This document shows, piece after piece, positions 1 to 10,639 of a stretch of DNA of 64,000 nt. The stretch's first letter is position 1; the number at the start of each line of letters is the position of its first letter. This stretch comes from Terrabacter sp. MAHUQ-38. Lineage in GTDB: Bacteria; Actinomycetota; Actinomycetes; Actinomycetales; Dermatophilaceae. The notes beneath the pieces were generated by a model, which worked only from the letters and a program-made list of their open reading frames with translations, had not been told where the DNA came from and searched no databases. The stretch spans positions 868,001 through 932,000 of the forward strand of contig NZ_JACVCU010000001.1 of the NCBI RefSeq assembly GCF_014518425.1, given 5' to 3'. The position numbers and the translations under genes are program-made.

Positions 1-1361
<1,361 letters not shown>

Positions 1362-1365
<4 letters not shown>

Positions 1366-3887
1366 CCACGCTGATCGTCGCCCCCACCAGGGTGGACGGT
1401 GTCGAGCTCATCGGCGAGATGGTGGGCTCCGGCTACCGGAGCCCACCGTCCCTCGTGAGGCGGGGAGACGGACAGGTCCTCCAGCTCACGCCCCTGCTCT
1501 ACCAGGTGCTGAAGGAGTCGGACGGTCGACGCAGCTGCGCGGAGATCGCGGAGCTGGTCGGCCGCAGGCTGGGCAGGAGCGTGACCGACTCGGACGTCGC
1601 GACCCTGGTCAACGCCCACCTGCGGCCGCTCGGCCTGGTCAAGGGCCCCGACGGCTCCGAGCCCGAGCTGCGGCGCGCCGACCCGTTGCTGCGCCTCAAG
1701 CCCCGCGTCGCCATCACGAACCCCAGGACCACCCGTCGGCTCACCGATCCGTTCCGCCTGCTCTTCCGGCCGGTGACCGCCGTGGCCGTCCTCGCGGGCT
1801 TCTTCGCGGTGGTCGTGTGGGTGTTCTTCGACCGGGGCCTCGGAGCCTCGGCCTATGACGCGTTCCAGCGGCCGCACCTGCTCCTGCTCGTCTTCGTCGT
1901 GTCCGTGCTCTCCGGCGGCTTCCACGAGTTCGGGCATGCCGCTGCGGCCCGGTACGGCGGTGCCGAGCCCGGCGCGATGGGGGCCGGGCTGTACCTCGTC
2001 TGGCCGGCCTTCTACACCGACGTCACCGACAGCTACCGGCTCGGCAAGGGTGGCCGGATCCGCACTGACCTCGGTGGCCTCTACTTCAACGCGCTCGTCG
2101 TGGTCCTCACCTTCGTGTGCTGGTGGACGACGCGCTGGGAAGCGGTCCTGCTGCTCGTCGCCACGCAGGTCCTGCAGATGACGCAGCAGCTGCTGCCTCT
2201 GCTGCGCTTCGACGGCTACCACGTGCTGGCAGACCTGGCGGGCGTGCCCGACCTCTACCACCGCATCAAGCCGACCCTCCTCGGGCTGCTGCCGCACCGC
2301 TGGAGGGCGCCGGAGAACCGGGTCCTGACGCCGTGGGCGCGCATCCTGATCACCCTGTGGGTGCTGGTCACCATCCCGATGATGGCGATGATGATGCTGG
2401 CGCTGATCCGCGCGGTGCCGCGGCTCCTCGGCAGCGCGGGCTCGGTCCTGAAGCAGAATGCAGCCGCGGTGGCCGACGCGTGGAGCGCCGGCAGCGGCGT
2501 CGACGTCGCGGCGCACGCGGTCCAGATGCTCGGTGTGGTGCTGCCGGTGATGGCCGGCGCCATGGTCCTCGGCCGCACCGGCTTCCGGTTCTTCCGGGGC
2601 CTGGCCAGATGGAGCCAGGGCTCGCCGACCAGACGGGTAGCGGCGGCCGCGCTCACCTCCACGTTGATCACCGCGCTCTGCTGGGCCTGGTGGCCCAACC
2701 CGGGCACCTACGAGCCGATCAAGCCGGGCGAACGCGGGCGCTTCACCGAGCTCGTGCAGGTGCCGCTGAACGCGCCGGCCACCGGCCCGGCCAGTCCCAT
2801 CCCGTCGGCCCTGGCCCCTCCGGGCGCTCGGCAGGTGGGCACGGCGGCGCAGGACCGGCTCTCCGGCGACCAGCGCCTGGTGGCGGCTTTCGAGAAGGGC
2901 GAGCCGCTGCCGACGAAGGACGACCCGGTCCTCGCCATGGTGCTCGTGCCCGCGGAGAACGCCGGCGCCGCGACCCCCTCGCCCGCCACCTCCGTCCCGG
3001 GCTCAGACCCGAGCGCGCCGGACCAGCAGGACGACATCTGGGTCTTCCCCTTCGACAAGCCGCTGCCGGCCGCCGACGGCGACAACCAGGCCCTCGCCGT
3101 CGCGAAGACCGACGGCTCGGTGACCTACGACCTCGCCTTCGCGCTCGTGTGGGCCGAGGGCAACGAGGTCCTCAACGTCAACGAGGCGCACGCGTACGCC
3201 TCCTGTTCGGACTGCGTGGCCGTCGCGGTCGCGTTCCAGGTCGTGCTGATCATTGACGACGCCCAGGTCGTCGTCCCGCAGAACCTCGCCGTCGCAGCCA
3301 ACTACGACTGCTACCGCTGCATCACGGCGGCCATCGCGAGCCAGCTCGTGCTGTCCGTCACCGATGAACCGGGGCAGGAGAAGCTGCGGGCGCTGGGCGA
3401 GGTGTGGAACCGGCTCATCCAGTTCGGAGGCACGATCACGTCGTACTCGCTGACCGAGATCACGGTGAAGCTCGAGGCCATCAAGGCTGAGATCGTCGCG
3501 ATCCTGGGGACCGCGCCCCCGGTCACGCCGAGTCCGACCGCCACCGCCACCGCCACCGCCTCGCCGTCGCCGTCGCCGACCGGCACGAGCTCGCCGTCAC
3601 CGACCACCACGAGCTCGCCGTCACCGACCACCACGCAGCAGCCCACGACGAGCTCGCCGTCGCCGACGCAGGAGCCCTCGAGCTCGCCGTCGCCGACCCA
3701 GGAGCCCTCGAGCTCGCCGTCGCCGAGCCAGGAGTCCACGGCGAGCTCGCTGTCCTCGACGCCGGAGGCCGCGACCTCACCCTTGCCGACGTCACCCTCG
3801 ACGACCGCAGCCGAGTCCACGTCGTCGACACCGGCTCCGACGACCTCGGAGGCGGCGCCCTCGACGACGACCACCAGCTCGCCATGA
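1362..3887 (+). CDS. PqqD-like/M50 membrane zinc metalloprotease with Cys-pair domain and Ser/Pro/Thr tail
   Basis: This 841-residue protein starts at an ATG that overlaps the upstream stop (ATGA). Residues about 30-100 resemble a PqqD-type winged-helix domain, a fold that binds peptide leaders in RiPP systems. Several membrane segments follow, carrying an M50/site-2-protease HEFGH motif (H188, E189, H192) and a downstream FDG motif (D284), the usual third zinc ligand region. After the last membrane segments (about residue 455) comes an extracytoplasmic-type part with two CxxC pairs, C615/C618 and C650/C653, set in duplicated hydrophobic segments. The C-terminus is low-complexity SPSPT/EPSS. 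It resembles YydH-like putative peptide zinc metalloproteases of actinobacteria. The likely role is membrane processing or export of a peptide or of the coupled repetitive protein; the substrate is inferred only. Confidence 0.75.
3586..3745 (+). repeat. Tandem Ser/Pro/Thr-coding repeats
   Basis: Imperfect 18-bp and then about 30-bp units built on GAGCTCGCCGTCGCCGAC repeat in the 3' part of the protease gene and encode SSPSPT and TQEPSSSPSP-type units. They probably form a flexible, extracytoplasmic stalk. Confidence 0.8.
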
Positions 3888-3941
3888 CACCGGCAGTGGG
3901 CTGCAGTGGTGCCGCCCGGTGGCACCCCTAGCATCGGCGGC

Positions 3942-4487
3942 ATGAGTGAGCGACGCGTCCGTGATGCCACGTCGGCCGACGCGCCGGCGTGCGCCGCCAT
4001 CTACGAGCCCTACGTCACCGACACGTCGATCACCTTCGAGACCGAGGCGCCGGGCGCCGACGAGATGGGTCGCCGCATCGCCACGGCGCAGGACGCCTAC
4101 GCGTGGCTCGTCCTCGAGGACGTCGGCGAGGAGGGTGGCCACGTCGTCGGCTATGCGTATGCCGGGCCGTTCAAGGCCCGCGCCGCCTACCGCTGGTCCT
4201 GCGAGGTGTCGGTGTACCTCGAGATGGGCCGCAGGGGCAAGGGCGGCGGCCGGCTGCTCTACGAGACGCTGCTCGAGCGGCTCGCCGCGCGCGGCTACCG
4301 GATGGCCGCCGCCGGCATGACCCAGCCCAACGAGGCGAGCGGCCGGTTGCACGCGACCCTCGGCTTCGAGCTCGTCGGGACGTTCCGCGACATCGGCTGG
4401 AAGCACGGCAGGTGGCACGACGTCACGTGGGTCCAGCGCCGTCTCGGCGACGACCCCACCGACCCCACCCCCGCCGACCCCACCTGA
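3942..4487 (+). CDS. GNAT acetyltransferase, phosphinothricin N-acetyltransferase-like
   Basis: This 181-residue protein is an acetyl-CoA-dependent N-acetyltransferase. It has the PAT/bar-type layout: an N-terminal RDATSADAPACAAIYEPYV segment, the substrate-loop ITFE motif, the acetyl-CoA loop RRGKGGGRLL and the closing WKHGRWHDVTWVQ segment that is typical of this subfamily. The ATG at 3942 matches the family N-terminus better than the upstream in-frame start. It stands alone, 54 bp after the protease gene and convergent with the CHAP gene. The substrate could be a toxic amino-acid analogue or methionine sulfone-like compound; only the family can be called from sequence. Confidence 0.85.
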   Translation: MSERRVRDATSADAPACAAIYEPYVTDTSITFETEAPGADEMGRRIATAQDAYAWLVLEDVGEEGGHVVGYAYAGPFKARAAYRWSCEVSVYLEMGRRGKGGGRLLYETLLERLAARGYRMAAAGMTQPNEASGRLHATLGFELVGTFRDIGWKHGRWHDVTWVQRRLGDDPTDPTPADPT

Positions 4488-4530
4488 CCCCACACGACGA
4501 GGGATGGTTGGGCTCGGCGGGCCTGGGCGG

Positions 4531-4553
4531 CGTACGAAAGTGCCCACTCGACT
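4531..4553. repeat. Single copy of the intergenic GTGACCACTCGA repeat family
   Basis: A diverged copy (CGTACGAAAGTGCCCACTCGA) of the repeat that forms the 8.1-kb and 22.0-kb arrays. It lies between convergent genes, next to a terminator hairpin. Confidence 0.65.
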
Positions 4554-4565
4554 GGGGCGGGGGAC

Positions 4566-4603
4566 GACGAAGGGGAGGATGCGGCTGCATCCTCCCCTTC
4601 GTC
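4566..4603. terminator. Bidirectional terminator hairpin between convergent genes
   Basis: The inverted repeat is perfect: 17-bp arms (GACGAAGGGGAGGATGC and its complement) around a 4-base loop. Its place between the GNAT and CHAP gene ends supports a terminator acting in both directions. Confidence 0.85.
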
Positions 4604-4639
4604 GGTACGCCTGAGGTACAGCGCGTCAGACGACGTGGC

Positions 4640-5518
4640 TCACGGCGCGTAGATGTAGCGCATGCCCGGACCGTCGGTCAGCGTGCGCGTGTTGTAGTTG
4701 TACGGGCCGGCGAGGGCGTTCATCTCGACGATGTGCACCTGGTCGCCGTCGACGCTCGTGACCCAGGCGACGTGGCCGACGCTGGACGAGCCGTGGACGC
4801 CCGGCTCCATGACGAGGATCGAGCGCGAGCGGGGCGTGCCGCTCACGGTGTAGCCGGCGTTGGCGGCGCCGGTGTCCCAGACCATCGCGTTGCCGGTCCA
4901 GCCGCCCGGGTAGTAGCCCTCGGACTGGTACCACTTGTTGAGGGCACCCCACGTGCACTGGCCGTCGGTGGCCCAGTTGTACGAGGAACGCATGCCCGAC
5001 GAGGCGCTGGGGACGGAGTAGTTGCTGCTCGACTTCGTCGACGACGTGCTGGCCGTCAGCGTGCTCCGCGTCAGGTCGCGCGACGCGCGCTCGGCCGCGG
5101 CCTTGCGCTCGGCGGCGGCCTTGACGGCCGCGGCCCGCTGGGCCTTGACCTGGAGGTCCTCGATGACGCGCGGCTTCGGCTGGGCGACGCGCTGGGCGAC
5201 GGCCTTCTGCACGGCCGGCGCGTAACCGATCTTGGACAGGGCGGTCGCCGCCGCGGGAGCGGCAGCGGGGGTGTCGGCCGGGCCGACCGCGGCCGGGGCA
5301 GCCCCCAGACCGGCGGCAGCGACGTCACCCGAGTTCGGTGACAGGGTGTCGGCGCTCGCGGGGTTCGCGAAGGTGGCAACGAGGCCACCCGTGGCGGCGA
5401 CGACGGCCGCGCCCTTCATCGCCGGCTGGGCCGACTCGCGGGCGAGGAGCTTGAGTTCGTTGAGGGGATTGTGACGTCCGGGCGCGCGGTGGCGACCGCG
5501 AGTGTTGTCGTGGTTCAC
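4640..5518 (-). CDS. Secreted CHAP-domain protein (probable peptidoglycan amidase/endopeptidase)
   Basis: This 292-residue protein starts at a GTG just after a GGAGAGG ribosome-binding site. The N-terminus is basic and followed by a hydrophobic segment (about residues 35-56, ending NPASA), fitting an export signal. Residues 95-165 are Ala/Lys/Glu-rich and probably helical or coiled coil. The CHAP domain follows, with probable catalytic C188 (GQCTWGALNKW), H249 (GHVAW) and the polar VEMN element near 265-267. CHAP proteins cleave peptidoglycan amide bonds. The upstream c-di-AMP riboswitch ties it to cell-wall turnover and dormancy or osmotic control, as known for Rpf and NlpC/CHAP genes of actinobacteria. 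Confidence 0.88.
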   Translation of the reverse strand: MNHDNTRGRHRAPGRHNPLNELKLLARESAQPAMKGAAVVAATGGLVATFANPASADTLSPNSGDVAAAGLGAAPAAVGPADTPAAAPAAATALSKIGYAPAVQKAVAQRVAQPKPRVIEDLQVKAQRAAAVKAAAERKAAAERASRDLTRSTLTASTSSTKSSSNYSVPSASSGMRSSYNWATDGQCTWGALNKWYQSEGYYPGGWTGNAMVWDTGAANAGYTVSGTPRSRSILVMEPGVHGSSSVGHVAWVTSVDGDQVHIVEMNALAGPYNYNTRTLTDGPGMRYIYAP

Positions 5519-5529
5519 GCTGTGTACCT

Positions 5530-5750
5530 CTCCGCGCCTACGAAGTTAGCTGTCGGGTTCGGGCGGAAAGGTGCCCGGTGCTGCCCCCGGTCCGCGACGG
5601 GTCGCGAGCCGGGCGAGTACTTCACCCCAAGGACGTCCGGAGTCGTTGCGCCGGACGCCCGGAGAAACGTGTGGTTCCTCCGCTCCTGTCACAAGGTTGC
5701 TGTCTCTCGCCAGGCGGTGACAGGACTAGGCGGTCCACCTCGCGAGAGCC
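5530..5750 (-). promoter_or_regulatory. ydaO/yuaA-type c-di-AMP riboswitch
   Basis: Read on the minus strand, the leader of the CHAP gene carries the conserved blocks of this class in order: GAGCGGAGGAACCA, TTGGGGTGAAGT, and the 3' block CGAACCCGACAGCTAAC followed by TTCGTAGGCG. The final strand runs directly into the GGAGAGG ribosome-binding site and GTG start, so ligand binding could act on transcription termination or on access to the ribosome site. In the known class, c-di-AMP binding switches expression off. The 5' boundary is approximate. Confidence 0.88.
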
Positions 5751-6126
5751 CGGCCAGATGGCCGGACTCCGGGAACTGTAGACGAGTCAACTGGCAAAAG
5801 TCACGCTGAGGTAACGGTGACGCGCCGGTAACGTCCTTGAATGTCCACTTTGGTGCGCCTTACCGGCCCTTTACTTCTCTGATAGTGAGACCCGCGTCAC
5901 AGTGGCCTGCCGATGTCGCACGACGCCACCTGGGTATGCCCGTCCGGCCCGGTCCCAGCGGCCCCGCGGCTCCCCGGCAGGCCCGCCACACGGCATACGC
6001 GAGGGGGTCGGATGCCGGGTCGGCGTCGGCTGAACTTTCTGCGCGGCACCCCTGCCACTCGTCCCTCGACGGGACTTCACTGGGAGGACACGGCGCGCCA
6101 CCGCGTGCCCGGAGGAAGGACAGACC
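5751..6126. other. Gene-free interval
   Basis: Between the riboswitch and the VOC gene. It must hold the promoter of the CHAP transcript (minus strand) and that of the VOC gene (plus strand). Apart from one CACGGCATACG motif at 5989-5999 nothing conserved was recognised, and no open frame here looks coding. Confidence 0.5.
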
Positions 6127-6522
6127 GTGCTCGACAGCTCCCGCGCGTTCAGCGGCTTCTCCGTCGACGACATCCCCGCCGCGAAGGCGTTCTACGCCGA
6201 CACGCTGGGCCTGCGCGTCACCGAGGAGAACGGCATGCTGACGCTTCACCTCGCCGGAGACGGCGGCGACCGGCCGACCGTCATCTACCCCAAGCCGGAC
6301 CACGCTCCGGCGACCTTCACCGTCCTCAACTTCCCCGTCGACGACGTCGAGGCGGCCGTGGACGAGCTGACCTCGCGCGGTGTCACCTTCGAGAGGTACG
6401 AGGGCACGCCCATCGAGACCGACGAGAAGGGCGTCCTGCGCGGGCAGGGTCCGGACATCGCGTGGTTCACCGACCCGGCCGGAAACGTCCTGTCGGTCAT
6501 CGGGGCCTCGCCCGGCAGCTGA
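6127..6522 (+). CDS. VOC-superfamily (glyoxalase/bleomycin-resistance-like) protein
   Basis: This 131-residue protein has the beta-alpha-beta-beta-beta pattern of VOC proteins in two halves: [21 protein letters not shown] at the start and [21 protein letters not shown] in the middle, closing with [14 protein letters not shown]. The GTG start is preceded by GGAGGAAGGA at good spacing. The family includes metal-dependent lyases, dioxygenases and drug-binding proteins; no substrate can be assigned. It is monocistronic and convergent with the DUF1801 gene only 18 bp away. Confidence 0.85.
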   Translation: MLDSSRAFSGFSVDDIPAAKAFYADTLGLRVTEENGMLTLHLAGDGGDRPTVIYPKPDHAPATFTVLNFPVDDVEAAVDELTSRGVTFERYEGTPIETDEKGVLRGQGPDIAWFTDPAGNVLSVIGASPGS

Positions 6523-6540
6523 CCCGGCGGCCGCCCGTGC

Positions 6541-6915
6541 TCAGGTGCCGGTGTCCTCGTCGACGGCGGCGCGCCGCTTGAGGCACAGCTCGGTGATCTC
6601 GGCGACGAGCTCGAGGGGGACCGGCCGGTTGATCGGGAAGCGGACGGTGTCCTTGGCCCTGCGGTAGGGGCCGATGGCCTCCTCGAAGGCCGGGTCGCCC
6701 GTGGGCACCGGGTAGAGGCCGACGTGGTTCTTCCAGCCGGCGTAGTAGATCAGCGGCTTGCCCTCGATGGTGAACGTCGCCATGCCGTAGCTGATCTTCT
6801 CGCCGGCCTGGGGGACGGCGCGACGGATGGCTCGGCGCACACCAGCTAGCTGGGTTCGCGTCTCCTCTGGATAGGAGGCGATGTAGTCATCGACGGACGC
6901 AAATCGCGGGGCCAA
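6541..6915 (-). CDS. DUF1801 / YdhG-like protein
   Basis: This 124-residue protein matches the small YdhG/DUF1801 family: SVDDYIASYPEETRTQL at the N-terminus, a central KISYGMATFTIEGKPLIYYAG segment and a C-terminal VRFPINRPVPLELV segment. Some members have been described as iron-chaperone-like, but the biochemical role is not established. The likely start is TTG at 6915, with AGGTGAGGA just upstream. It stands alone. Confidence 0.8.
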   Translation of the reverse strand: MAPRFASVDDYIASYPEETRTQLAGVRRAIRRAVPQAGEKISYGMATFTIEGKPLIYYAGWKNHVGLYPVPTGDPAFEEAIGPYRRAKDTVRFPINRPVPLELVAEITELCLKRRAAVDEDTGT

Positions 6916-7041
6916 TCGTGGTCCTCACCTAGTTCCGGACCGGTCGTTGGAGGGGATGGCTCGACTGTATTGGGCGAATCGGTCGTCTGCAAAGCAACTT
7001 CGCCATACGGGCATAACGGTCAGGGGCTCCGTGACCGTGTG

Positions 7042-8058
7042 TCAGGGACGCAGGAGGACCTTGACGGCCCGGCGCTCGTCCATCGCGCGGTAGCCCTCCG
7101 CGACCTCCTCGAGCGGCAGCGTGAGATCGAGGACCTTGCCCGGGTCGACGCGGCCGTCGAGGACGCGCTCGAGCAGGTCGGGCAGGTAGGCGCGGACGGG
7201 AGCCATGCCCCCGGCGAGGCCGACGTTGCGGACGAACATCTGCCGGACGGGCAGCTCGACGCCGTGCGGGGCGCCGACGAAGCCGACCGTCGAGCCTGGC
7301 CGGCCGATGCGGAAGGCCGTCTTCATCGACTGGTCGGTGCCCACGCACTCGAGCACCGAGTCGGCGCCCACGCCGTCGGTGAGCTCCATGACCGCTGCGA
7401 CGCCGGCGTCGTCGCGCTCGGCGACGACGTGCGTCGCGCCGAACTCCCGGGCGAGGGCCTGGCGCGGCTCGTGGCGCGACATGGCGACGATGCGTTCGGC
7501 GCCGAGCTCCTTGGCGGCGATGACCCCGCACAGCCCGACCGCGCCGTCGCCGATGACGACGGCCGTGCCGCCCGGGCGGACCCGAGAGGAGACGGCGGCG
7601 TGCCAGCCGGTCGCCATGACGTCGGAGAGCGTGAGCAGCGACGGGATGAGAGCGTCGTCGGGCACGCCGTCGGTGCGGAGGAGGCTGCCGTCCGCCTGGT
7701 TGACCCGGACGAGCTCGGCCTGGCCGCTCTCGGTCCAGCCCTGCTGTTCGCAGACGGACGTGAACCCGGCGCGGCAGTGTGCGCACGTGTTGTCGCTGTG
7801 GCAGAAGGGGATGACGACGAAGTCGCCCACCCGGACCGTGCGCACCTCGCCGCCGACCTCCTCGACGACGCCGACGGCCTCGTGGCCGATCGTCGAGCCG
7901 GCGTCGATCGGGTTGGCTCCGCGGTACGGCCAGAGGTCCGAGCCGCAGATGCAGCCGGCGACGACGCGGACGATCGCGTCGGTCGGCGCCTCGATCGTCG
8001 GGTCGGGTACCTCGGAGAAGCGGATGTCGCCAGGGCCGTGGATCGTCGTCGCGCGCAT
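7042..8058 (-). CDS. Zinc-dependent medium-chain alcohol dehydrogenase
   Basis: This 338-residue MDR-family oxidoreductase keeps the catalytic-zinc motif CICGSDLWPYRG and GHEAVGVVEEVG, plus structural-zinc cysteines in CHSDNTCAHCRAGFTSVC. The Rossmann segment is VVIGDGAVGLCGVIAAKELGA, followed by an arginine-containing MSRHEPR that favours NADP over NAD (inference). An ATG at 8067 exists, but GGAGG lies 8 bases before the ATG at 8058, which therefore fits better. It probably oxidises an alcohol or reduces an aldehyde in the cytosol. Its leader region contains the palindromic repeat array. Confidence 0.88.
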   Translation of the reverse strand: MRATTIHGPGDIRFSEVPDPTIEAPTDAIVRVVAGCICGSDLWPYRGANPIDAGSTIGHEAVGVVEEVGGEVRTVRVGDFVVIPFCHSDNTCAHCRAGFTSVCEQQGWTESGQAELVRVNQADGSLLRTDGVPDDALIPSLLTLSDVMATGWHAAVSSRVRPGGTAVVIGDGAVGLCGVIAAKELGAERIVAMSRHEPRQALAREFGATHVVAERDDAGVAAVMELTDGVGADSVLECVGTDQSMKTAFRIGRPGSTVGFVGAPHGVELPVRQMFVRNVGLAGGMAPVRAYLPDLLERVLDGRVDPGKVLDLTLPLEEVAEGYRAMDERRAVKVLLRP

Positions 8059-8074
8059 GGCCCTCATCCTCCAC

Positions 8075-8240
8075 CCGTCGAGTGGCCACTCCCGTACGGG
8101 CTGGGAAGCCGGCCTGTACCGAAGTGACCACTCGACGGGGTTTATGCCTCGAGTGGTCACTCCCGTACGGGTCGGGGCTGTACCGAAGTGACCACTCGAC
8201 GGGATCTTCGCCTCGAGTGGTCACTTCCGTACGGGTTGGG
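8075..8240. repeat. Array of alternating palindromic repeats (GTACsGAAGTGACCACTCGA)
   Basis: Five copies of a roughly 20-bp core alternate in orientation between the pirin and dehydrogenase genes, giving two full inverted repeats plus a half unit. Arms such as CGAGTGGTCACTCCCGTAC and GTACCGAAGTGACCACTCG pair across 11-20 base loops. The same core recurs at 4.5 and 22.0 kb, so this is a dispersed REP-like family rather than a simple terminator. Confidence 0.8.
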
Positions 8241-8246
8241 GGCCGG

Positions 8247-9221
8247 TCAGCCGCGGGAGCGGAGCCTCAGGTTCGGCAGGCCCGGCGCGGGCAGGGTGTG
8301 CTCCCACGCGTCGGGGAACATGCCGTATGCCGTGGAACCGCGCGTCTCGCGGGCCTGCTGCCACTGCTCGCGGAACCCGACGACCTCGTCGTGGCTGCGG
8401 CCGATGAAGTTCCACCACATGACGATCTGCTCGCCGAAGGGCGCCCCGCCGAGCACGAGGAACCGGGCCGGCTCGTCGGGTCCGGCCTCGACGGTGATGC
8501 GCGAGGGACCCGTCGGCTGGAAGACGATCTCGCCGGGCTTGGCCGTCGCGTCACCCACCGTGAGCAGGCCCGTGTCGCAGAGGAGCCCGTGCTCGTGGCC
8601 CGGGTCGACGTCGATCTCGAGCGAGCGGCCGGGCTCGAGCGTCACCTCGGCGCCGACGAGGTCGGAGAACATCGAGACGGGCGACGTCTGGCCGAACAGG
8701 CTGCCGAGGAAGACGAGGACCCGTGCGCCGTCCAGGTCGGTGGCGGGCGGCGCGTAGTGCTCGAACCCCGGTGCGGTGAACCGGTCGGCCTCGGGGAGCG
8801 CGACCCACAGCTGCGCGCCGTGCAGGACCGTCGTCCCGGGAGTCGAGTACTCGGAGTGGGCGATGCCCGACCCCGCGGTCATGATGTTGAGCTCGCCCGG
8901 CCGGACGAAGGCGTGGGCGCCGGTCGTGTCGCGGTGCTCGACCTCGCCGGAGAAGAGCCACGAGACGGTCTGCAGGCCGGTGTGCGGGTGGCCCGGCACG
9001 ACCATGCCGCCGGTCTGCGAGACGTCGTCGGGACCGTAGTGGTCGACGAAGCACCAGGCCCCGACGAGCGAGCGCTCTCGCTGGGGGAGGCTGCGGCGTA
9101 CCGGCATGGCGCGTGGCCCGCCCAGCGGCACCTCGCGGTACGGCAGCACGACGGCGGTGGACGGGCCGCCGTCGTCCGCGCCGCAGACGAGCTCCGCGGG
9201 ACGACGCTCTGGGTTGCTCAC
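8247..9221 (-). CDS. Pirin-family bicupin protein
   Basis: This 324-residue protein has the pirin N-terminal cupin with the metal-binding pattern HPHTGLQTVSW ... HRD and GSGIAHSEYS, then a second cupin-like half. The start is GTG at 9221. Pirins are cupin-fold proteins with a mononuclear iron site; some act as quercetin dioxygenases, others as redox-sensitive regulators. The metal ligands are intact. It lies head to head with the MFS transporter gene 38 bp away, so the two probably share a divergent promoter region. Confidence 0.88.
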   Translation of the reverse strand: MSNPERRPAELVCGADDGGPSTAVVLPYREVPLGGPRAMPVRRSLPQRERSLVGAWCFVDHYGPDDVSQTGGMVVPGHPHTGLQTVSWLFSGEVEHRDTTGAHAFVRPGELNIMTAGSGIAHSEYSTPGTTVLHGAQLWVALPEADRFTAPGFEHYAPPATDLDGARVLVFLGSLFGQTSPVSMFSDLVGAEVTLEPGRSLEIDVDPGHEHGLLCDTGLLTVGDATAKPGEIVFQPTGPSRITVEAGPDEPARFLVLGGAPFGEQIVMWWNFIGRSHDEVVGFREQWQQARETRGSTAYGMFPDAWEHTLPAPGLPNLRLRSRG

Positions 9222-9259
9222 CGGATCAGGCTAAGCCCGCCGTTGCTACCTTTCCCACC

Positions 9260-10546
9260 ATGACGGACGACGCCCGGATCAGGCCCGCGAGGCGCTGGTC
9301 GGCGTGGCGCGTCGTGTGGTGGTTCGGCTTCGTCAGCCTCGCCGCCGACATGGTCTACGAGGGCGCCCGGTCGATGTACGGGCCGCTCCTCGCGTCACTC
9401 GGCGCGAGCGCCGTCGTCGTCGGGCTCGTGACCGGCGCGGGGGAGGCGATGGCGCTCGTCCTGCGACTCGTCTTCGGGCCGCTCGCCGATCGCACCGGCC
9501 GCTACTGGGGCCTGACGATCGCCGGCTACGGCCTCACCGCCGTCTGCGTGCCGCTCCTCGCGGTGGCGCCGTTCGTCGGGGGTGCGGGCCTCGCGCTCGC
9601 GGCCGTCCTCATCCTGCTCGAGCGCTCCGGCAAGGCCGTGCGCAGCCCGTCGAAGTCGGCCCTCCTCGCGCACGTGGCCACGGCCGTCGGACGCGGCCGC
9701 GGGTTCGGCCTGCACAAGGCCCTCGACCAGGTCGGCGCGCTCGCCGGCCCGCTCCTCGTCGCGGCCGTCATCGGTGCGACCGGGGTCATCTGGCCGAGCA
9801 TGGCCGCGCTCGCCGTCCCCGGTGCCGTCGCCATGGTGCTGCTCGTCGTCATCCGCGCCCGGGTCCCCGACCCGGCCGCGTACGACGCGACTCCAGAGCC
9901 TGATCCCCCCGATCGCCTTGCCGCACAGTCGAACCCGCGCAGGAGCGGCGCCCGTGGATGGTTCGCCGACGCGGTCGGCGCCGGCCTCCCGCGCCCGTTC
10001 TTCGGCTACGCCCTCGCCGCCGGCCTCACGACCGGCGGACTCGTCACCTTCGGCATCATCGGCTACCACCTCAGCGTCACCGGCCTCGTCGCCGTCGCCG
10101 CCGTCCCCCTCGTGTATGCCGGCGCCATGGGTGTCGAGGCCCTCGCCGCCCTCGGCGTGGGGCTCGTCTACGACCGCCGCGGCGGCGCCGTGCTGTATGC
10201 CGTGCCGGTGCTCGTCGCGCTCGTCCCCGCCCTCGCGCTCTCCGGCAGCCTCTGGGTCGCCCTCGTCGGGGTCGCGGTCTGGGGCCTGGCCTACGGCGTG
10301 CAGGACTCGACGGTCAAGGCGCTCGTCGCGGAGGTCGTGGAGGCGCCGAGGAGGGCGACGGCATACGGCGTCTTCGCGGGGGTGCAGGGGGCCTTCGCGG
10401 TCGTCGGCGGGCTCGTCGCGGGCTGGCTCTACGAGCGTTCGCTCGGTGTGCTCGTCATGGTGGTCGCCGCCAGCCAGCTCGTCGCGCTCGTCCTGCTCGT
10501 GCGCACCGTCCGCTCACTGCACCACCGCCCCCGCGCCGCGCCCTGA
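9260..10546 (+). CDS. MFS transporter
   Basis: This 428-residue integral membrane protein has about twelve hydrophobic segments and the MFS loop motif GPLADRTGRYWG between helices 2 and 3. The conserved LERSGKAVRSPSKSALLA segment and a later GVQDSTVKALVAE repeat are typical of one actinobacterial MFS subgroup. The ATG at 9260 is chosen because the segment before it is arginine-rich noise that overlaps the pirin promoter. The substrate is unknown. The gene ends at a strong hairpin shared with the S8 protease gene. Confidence 0.85.
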   Translation: MTDDARIRPARRWSAWRVVWWFGFVSLAADMVYEGARSMYGPLLASLGASAVVVGLVTGAGEAMALVLRLVFGPLADRTGRYWGLTIAGYGLTAVCVPLLAVAPFVGGAGLALAAVLILLERSGKAVRSPSKSALLAHVATAVGRGRGFGLHKALDQVGALAGPLLVAAVIGATGVIWPSMAALAVPGAVAMVLLVVIRARVPDPAAYDATPEPDPPDRLAAQSNPRRSGARGWFADAVGAGLPRPFFGYALAAGLTTGGLVTFGIIGYHLSVTGLVAVAAVPLVYAGAMGVEALAALGVGLVYDRRGGAVLYAVPVLVALVPALALSGSLWVALVGVAVWGLAYGVQDSTVKALVAEVVEAPRRATAYGVFAGVQGAFAVVGGLVAGWLYERSLGVLVMVVAASQLVALVLLVRTVRSLHHRPRAAP

Positions 10547-10552
10547 GACGCG

Positions 10553-10618
10553 CGAACGCGGCGTTCGGTGTCGAGAACCGCAGTGCAGCACTGAGCTCGA
10601 CACCGAACACCGCGTTCG
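10553..10618. terminator. Long bidirectional terminator hairpin
   Basis: Arms of 23 bp (10553-10575 and 10596-10618) pair with one mismatch around a 20-base loop that can itself form CAGTGCAGCACTG. It lies between convergent genes. Confidence 0.85.
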
Positions 10619-10639
10619 GCGAGCGGGAGAAGGGGCGCG

